Assembly (NCBI GenBank): GCA_003024985.2
Contig: PXIH01S0000736.1
Source of the DNA: Euperipatoides rowelli
Taxonomy: Eukaryota; Onychophora; Udeonychophora; Euonychophora; Peripatopsidae
Reading direction: 5' to 3' (one strand)
DNA: 10,026 nucleotides
The notes under the pieces were generated by a model, which ran no database searches, was not told the origin of the DNA, and was given only the letters and a program-made list of their open reading frames with translations. Below are positions 8,056 through 10,026 of the stretch, in pieces (positions within the stretch are counted from its first letter, which is position 1; each line of letters begins with the position of its first letter). The position numbers and the translations under genes were made by a program.

Positions 8056-8071
8056 TCTCGGAGCTCCGAGA
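8056..8071. repeat. 16-bp GC-rich perfect palindrome
   Basis: TCTCGGAGCTCCGAGA is a perfect even palindrome, over 60% GC, in DNA of about 30% GC. The half CTCCGAGA recurs at 8981-8988. It could be a binding site for a dimeric protein or a remnant of a repeat. Nothing else identifies it. Confidence 0.5.
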
Positions 8072-8113
8072 AACTGTACACATCACGGAAAACAAACAGA
8101 ATATGAACAGAGT

Positions 8114-8127
8114 GAGAGAGAGAGAGA
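8114..8127 (+). repeat. (GA)7 microsatellite
   Basis: Seven GA units. A simple dinucleotide repeat, likely to vary in length between individuals. It supplies the Arg-Glu tail of a spurious open frame. Confidence 0.8.
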
Positions 8128-8307
8128 CCGAGATTATTAAAATACGCTAACAGAGAAATAAAAGATGGAGACGAAAGAAGAAAAATTGTAGGCTACAGTA
8201 AAAAAAAAAAAAGCCTAAATTTAGCTAAACCATCACCTATTAAGTGCTTTTAAAAGTCTATTGTCAGACAGAAATAAAACCCGATGTCCATGGCAGCATT
8301 CGTACAT

Positions 8308-8388
8308 ATGATGTCTGGGTTAAACATTTTAAAGACATCATGCTTGCTATCTGTAGCACCAAGACATAGACGGTAGCTATTGCTATCT
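8308..8388. repeat. Inverted and direct repeat pair
   Basis: ATGATGTCT (8308-8316) pairs with AGACATCAT (8333-8341), a nine-base stem with a 16-base loop. Just downstream TTGCTATCT occurs at 8344-8352 and again at 8380-8388. The segment has higher G+C than its surroundings and short open frames on the plus strand (8244-8369, 41 codons), none recognised. It may be the remains of a small element. Confidence 0.35.
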
Positions 8389-8501
8389 CATTGACTGGAA
8401 AGAATTCATTTTTCAGTATTTAAAAAATAGTCATGACATTGTAAAAGATCTTATATAGGCCTAGTCAAAATAAGAAAATTATGGAGAGGAAGTAGTGCCT
8501 A

Positions 8502-8835
8502 GAGTAGACCAAGGGTATATATTCTTCATTTAAACTGAAAATCTTCCCGAGTTTCTGTAGGATTCTTCCCGAGTACGAGAGTGGTGGCATTCACTTTTTT
8601 TAAACATTAATAAAAAAATAATAATTTAAAATAATTTAGGTAATTAGGGAAATTATATTATATTAAGAAATTTTTGTTAATGTCTACCTATTCAAAAAAT
8701 GCTTATGTTTGATCACTTAACGGTATAGGCTACATTTTTTTTTTTAATCCGATGCCTCAATTTCTTCCCGAAGGCAAAATTCTTCCCGAGCTGTTTGCTC
8801 ACTATTTGGTAAGAATATACACCCCTGGCCTAGAC
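8502..8835. repeat. Degenerate 8-bp target-site duplication
   Basis: The eight bases before the left terminal repeat, GAGTAGAC (8502-8509), and the eight after the right one, GCCTAGAC (8828-8835), agree at six positions in the same orientation. Eight bases is the duplication length made by hAT transposases, which supports both the element boundaries and the superfamily. Confidence 0.6.
8510..8827. mobile_element. Non-autonomous hAT-like element (MITE), 318 bp
   Basis: The left end CAAGGGTATATATTCTT and the reverse complement of the right end, CAGGGGTGTATATTCTT, match at 15 of 17 bases. An imperfect 8-bp duplication flanks them. Ends of the form CAGGG and 8-bp duplications are typical of hAT elements. 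No transposase frame is present, so movement would have depended on a helper. Subterminal words CTTCCCGAG/A occur twice at each end (8543-8551, 8565-8573; 8764-8772, 8782-8790), probably transposase or host-factor binding sites, but all four point the same way. The interior is AT-rich with a TAGGCTAC word. The mismatches in the ends and duplication suggest an old insertion. Confidence 0.7.
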
Positions 8836-8904
8836 AAAGGAAAAAACAGATATTGTAAATATCAATAAAGTTTATTTTCCTCCATTTTAGATTTTGATTG
8901 TGTT

Positions 8905-8955
8905 ACAATGCATTGTGGGTACCGTACTTCTCCCAATCCCGATGCTTTTTATTGG
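8905..8955. promoter_or_regulatory. Promoter-like motif cluster (ZNF143-like, CCAAT/ATTGG)
   Basis: A 12-bp palindrome ACAATGCATTGT (8905-8916) overlaps TGCATTGTGGG, which differs by one base from TGCATTCTGGG of the vertebrate Staf/ZNF143 site. A CCAAT (8934-8938) and an inverted ATTGG (8951-8955) follow within 40 bases, as in NF-Y-type promoters. No TATA box, RNA gene or convincing exon follows on either strand, so this may be chance or a leftover of a repeat. Confidence 0.2.
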
Positions 8956-9019
8956 AGAGTAAGAGACTTTTCTGATAGTTCTCCGAGATCGTCAGAAATG
9001 ATTAAAATCCGCAATAGGA

Positions 9020-9067
9020 AATGCTCTGATTTAAATTAAAGTCAAACTTCTCCTGATTCAGAGCATT
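9020..9067. repeat. Inverted repeat AATGCTCTGA / TCAGAGCATT
   Basis: Perfect ten-base arms at 9020-9029 and 9058-9067 enclose a 28-base AT-rich loop. A seven-base stem (TTTCTGA 8969-8975 with TCAGAAA 8992-8998) lies just upstream. The pair may mark the ends of a tiny palindromic element; the arms are too short for a microRNA precursor. Confidence 0.45.
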
Positions 9068-9257
9068 CTCTTCTTAGTCGAATAAGTGGGAGATCATATG
9101 GTGAATAGAGGGTTGAAAGTATTATGAGCACAATTTAAACCTTTTTGTTGACATTTATTTCCTCCATAGCCTATAGGCCAGCAAACATTTGCTATCATAA
9201 TAGAATCCACTAGGGCACAAACAGTAAGCCTATATAGAATGTCATTTCTAGCAATAT

Positions 9258-9373
9258 CAGGGCTCGAAATGAATTGAGAGCAATATAAAAAATTGCTCTC
9301 AGTAATACATAACTTGCTCTAAATACCCTATTTGCTCACAGTCCCAGTTTAAAATTTTTAGTTTTGAGCCCTT
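9258..9373. mobile_element. Decayed hAT-like miniature element, 116 bp
   Basis: The left end CAGGGCTCGAAATGAA and the reverse complement of the right end, AAGGGCTCAAAACTAA, agree at 12 of 16 bases. From memory CAGGGCTCGAAATTAA is the terminal sequence of a widespread family of animal miniature elements. The inside carries a perfect ten-base stem-loop (TGAGAGCAAT 9275-9284 with ATTGCTCTCA 9292-9301) and three TTGCTC words spaced about 20 bases apart. No clear 8-bp duplication remains (AGCAATAT against AAAAAGTT, four of eight), so the insertion is either old or misbounded. There is no coding capacity. Confidence 0.5.
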
Positions 9374-9498
9374 AAAAAGTTTTTTTATTTAGGCTACATG
9401 ATAAATATGTTTTTATTTTTACATAATTATTGCTAGACTAGTGATGTATTTTTTTAGTACTAGGCCTATTTATTATAAAATTTACTAGTAATCCAGTG

Positions 9499-9517
9499 TT
9501 GGTCGAAATTCGACCAA
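9499..9517. repeat. 19-nt palindrome TTGGTCGAA-A-TTCGACCAA
   Basis: Nine perfect base pairs around a single A. It directly follows CAGTG (9494-9498), so the whole begins CAGTGTTGGTCG, a plausible hAT-type terminus. A 21-bp tandem duplication starts eight bases after it. Two CG pairs within the palindrome stand out in CG-poor DNA. Confidence 0.5.
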
Positions 9518-9525
9518 TAAGAAAT

Positions 9526-9567
9526 TCCTTTGTAAAAAGCCGCCACTCCTTTGTAAAAAGCCATCAC
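9526..9567 (+). repeat. 21-bp tandem duplication, two units
   Basis: The units at 9526-9546 and 9547-9567 both begin TCCTTTGTAAAAAGCC and differ at two of 21 bases near the end (GC against AT). The head-to-tail arrangement right after a palindrome suggests replication slippage, or paired binding sites inside a small transposon end. Confidence 0.7.
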
Positions 9568-9952
9568 AATGCTAAACAATGAATCTTTTAATTTTATAGG
9601 CCTATATAAATTTTAGCTCATTGCACTCCCTCCCTCTCCATATATATAAACTTTAACTCTGCCAAATCTCACACTCCTCCGTGTACCCAATATGCTTAAA
9701 AAGGGATCCAAAGTTTTCCCTTCACGTATTAATATATAGATAATATTACTTGGCTAGCCAATAATTATATAAAAATTAAATAGTAAGCTACTTATTGATT
9801 ATATGTAAATAATAAAAATATTTATCATTTTTAATTATAAAATTTCCTTTTTTATTTAAGTAAAAAAAAAATTAATTTGGGAGAATTAATTTCGAATTTT
9901 GAACTTTGCAATATCTTCAACAGTGGTCAATTTTATTGTTGTTTAAGCAGTG
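9568..9952. other. AT-rich non-coding DNA
   Basis: No gene or RNA is seen. It includes a 12-bp palindrome TATAGGCCTATA (9595-9606) and a pyrimidine-rich line (9627-9640). A further CAGTG word at 9921 has no visible partner end. Confidence 0.65.
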
Positions 9953-9977
9953 ACTGCTATACAAATTGTATAGCAGT
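9953..9977. repeat. 25-nt perfect odd palindrome
   Basis: Twelve-base arms, ACTGCTATACAA and TTGTATAGCAGT, flank one central A. A second small palindrome, GCAGTGACTGC (9948-9958), overlaps its left side, so two hairpins compete. The longest near-perfect palindrome I found in the window. It may be the tip of a transposon continuing past the window end, starting at CAGTGACTGC. Confidence 0.6.
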
Positions 9978-10026
9978 TTTCAAGTAAATACTCAAGCTGA
10001 AAGGGTGGGACATGGGAGAAGGTTAT

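Noticed and set aside
7914-8150. 78-codon plus-strand open frame with a splice-acceptor-like TTTTTTTGTCAG before it
   Set aside because: The TTG start, unrecognised peptide and GA-repeat tail argue against a gene. The acceptor-like sequence is common in T-rich DNA.
8244-8369. 41-codon plus-strand frame with protein-like composition
   Set aside because: Short, unrecognised and overlapping an inverted repeat; no clear splice sites.
9494-9517. tRNA-type B box in a SINE
   Set aside because: GGTCGAAATTCGACC is a palindrome and does not fit GGTTCGANNCC; no A box or tRNA-like sequence upstream.
9526-9567. CRISPR array
   Set aside because: Two head-to-tail units without spacers, in animal-like DNA. 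It is a tandem duplication.

Overview
This window looks like non-coding DNA from an animal nuclear genome, either intergenic or from a large intron. It is very AT-rich (roughly 70% A+T by eye). It is full of long A and T runs, with a few isolated G or C runs, and has no gene I can identify. No operon-like layout, ribosome binding sites or long open frames are present. The longest open frames (60 to 104 codons) begin at non-ATG codons or run through homopolymer tracts, which is what chance produces at this composition. The strongest lineage hint is the palindromic word TAGGCCTA, found 13 times exactly where about 0.1 copies would be expected, together with many TAGGCTA/TAGCCTA relatives. From memory, such words are common in several marine animal genomes. 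A marine invertebrate (an echinoderm or another deuterostome, possibly a crustacean) is my guess, held weakly.

Layout. Positions 1-553 are plain AT-rich sequence. Positions 557-960 form a patchwork of higher-GC fragments with a four-tract C-run (a G-quadruplex motif on the minus strand), a G12 run and a CTCF-like word. Positions 960-2760 carry several copies of a loose module, an A-run followed by (G)CTTATCA, some next to C-rich tracts, plus a G17 run. Positions 2760-3640 are featureless AT-rich DNA. Positions 3640-3965 hold a T12A10 tract, a CCACCAGGTGG palindrome, an inverted repeat and, on the minus strand, a 50-codon open frame with coding-like composition that crosses the only ambiguous base (N at 3831). 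Positions 3966-6250 are AT-rich with two short local duplications. Positions 6255-6405 are a GC-rich island resembling a decayed repeat. Positions 6480-8050 are AT-rich with small hairpins.

The last 2 kb is the most structured part. It contains a 16-bp GC-rich palindrome (8056-8071), a convincing 318-bp non-autonomous hAT-like DNA transposon (8510-8827) with terminal inverted repeats and a degenerate 8-bp target duplication, a promoter-like cluster (8905-8955), and a second decayed element whose ends match the CAGGGCTCGAAAT type (9258-9373). It also has a 19-nt palindrome followed by a 21-bp tandem duplication, and a 25-nt perfect odd palindrome close to the window end.

No genes can be shown to work together here. 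The supported content is remnants of small DNA transposons, local duplications and low-complexity DNA, with a few weak hints of regulatory sites or of an exon. I did not find a new multi-gene system.
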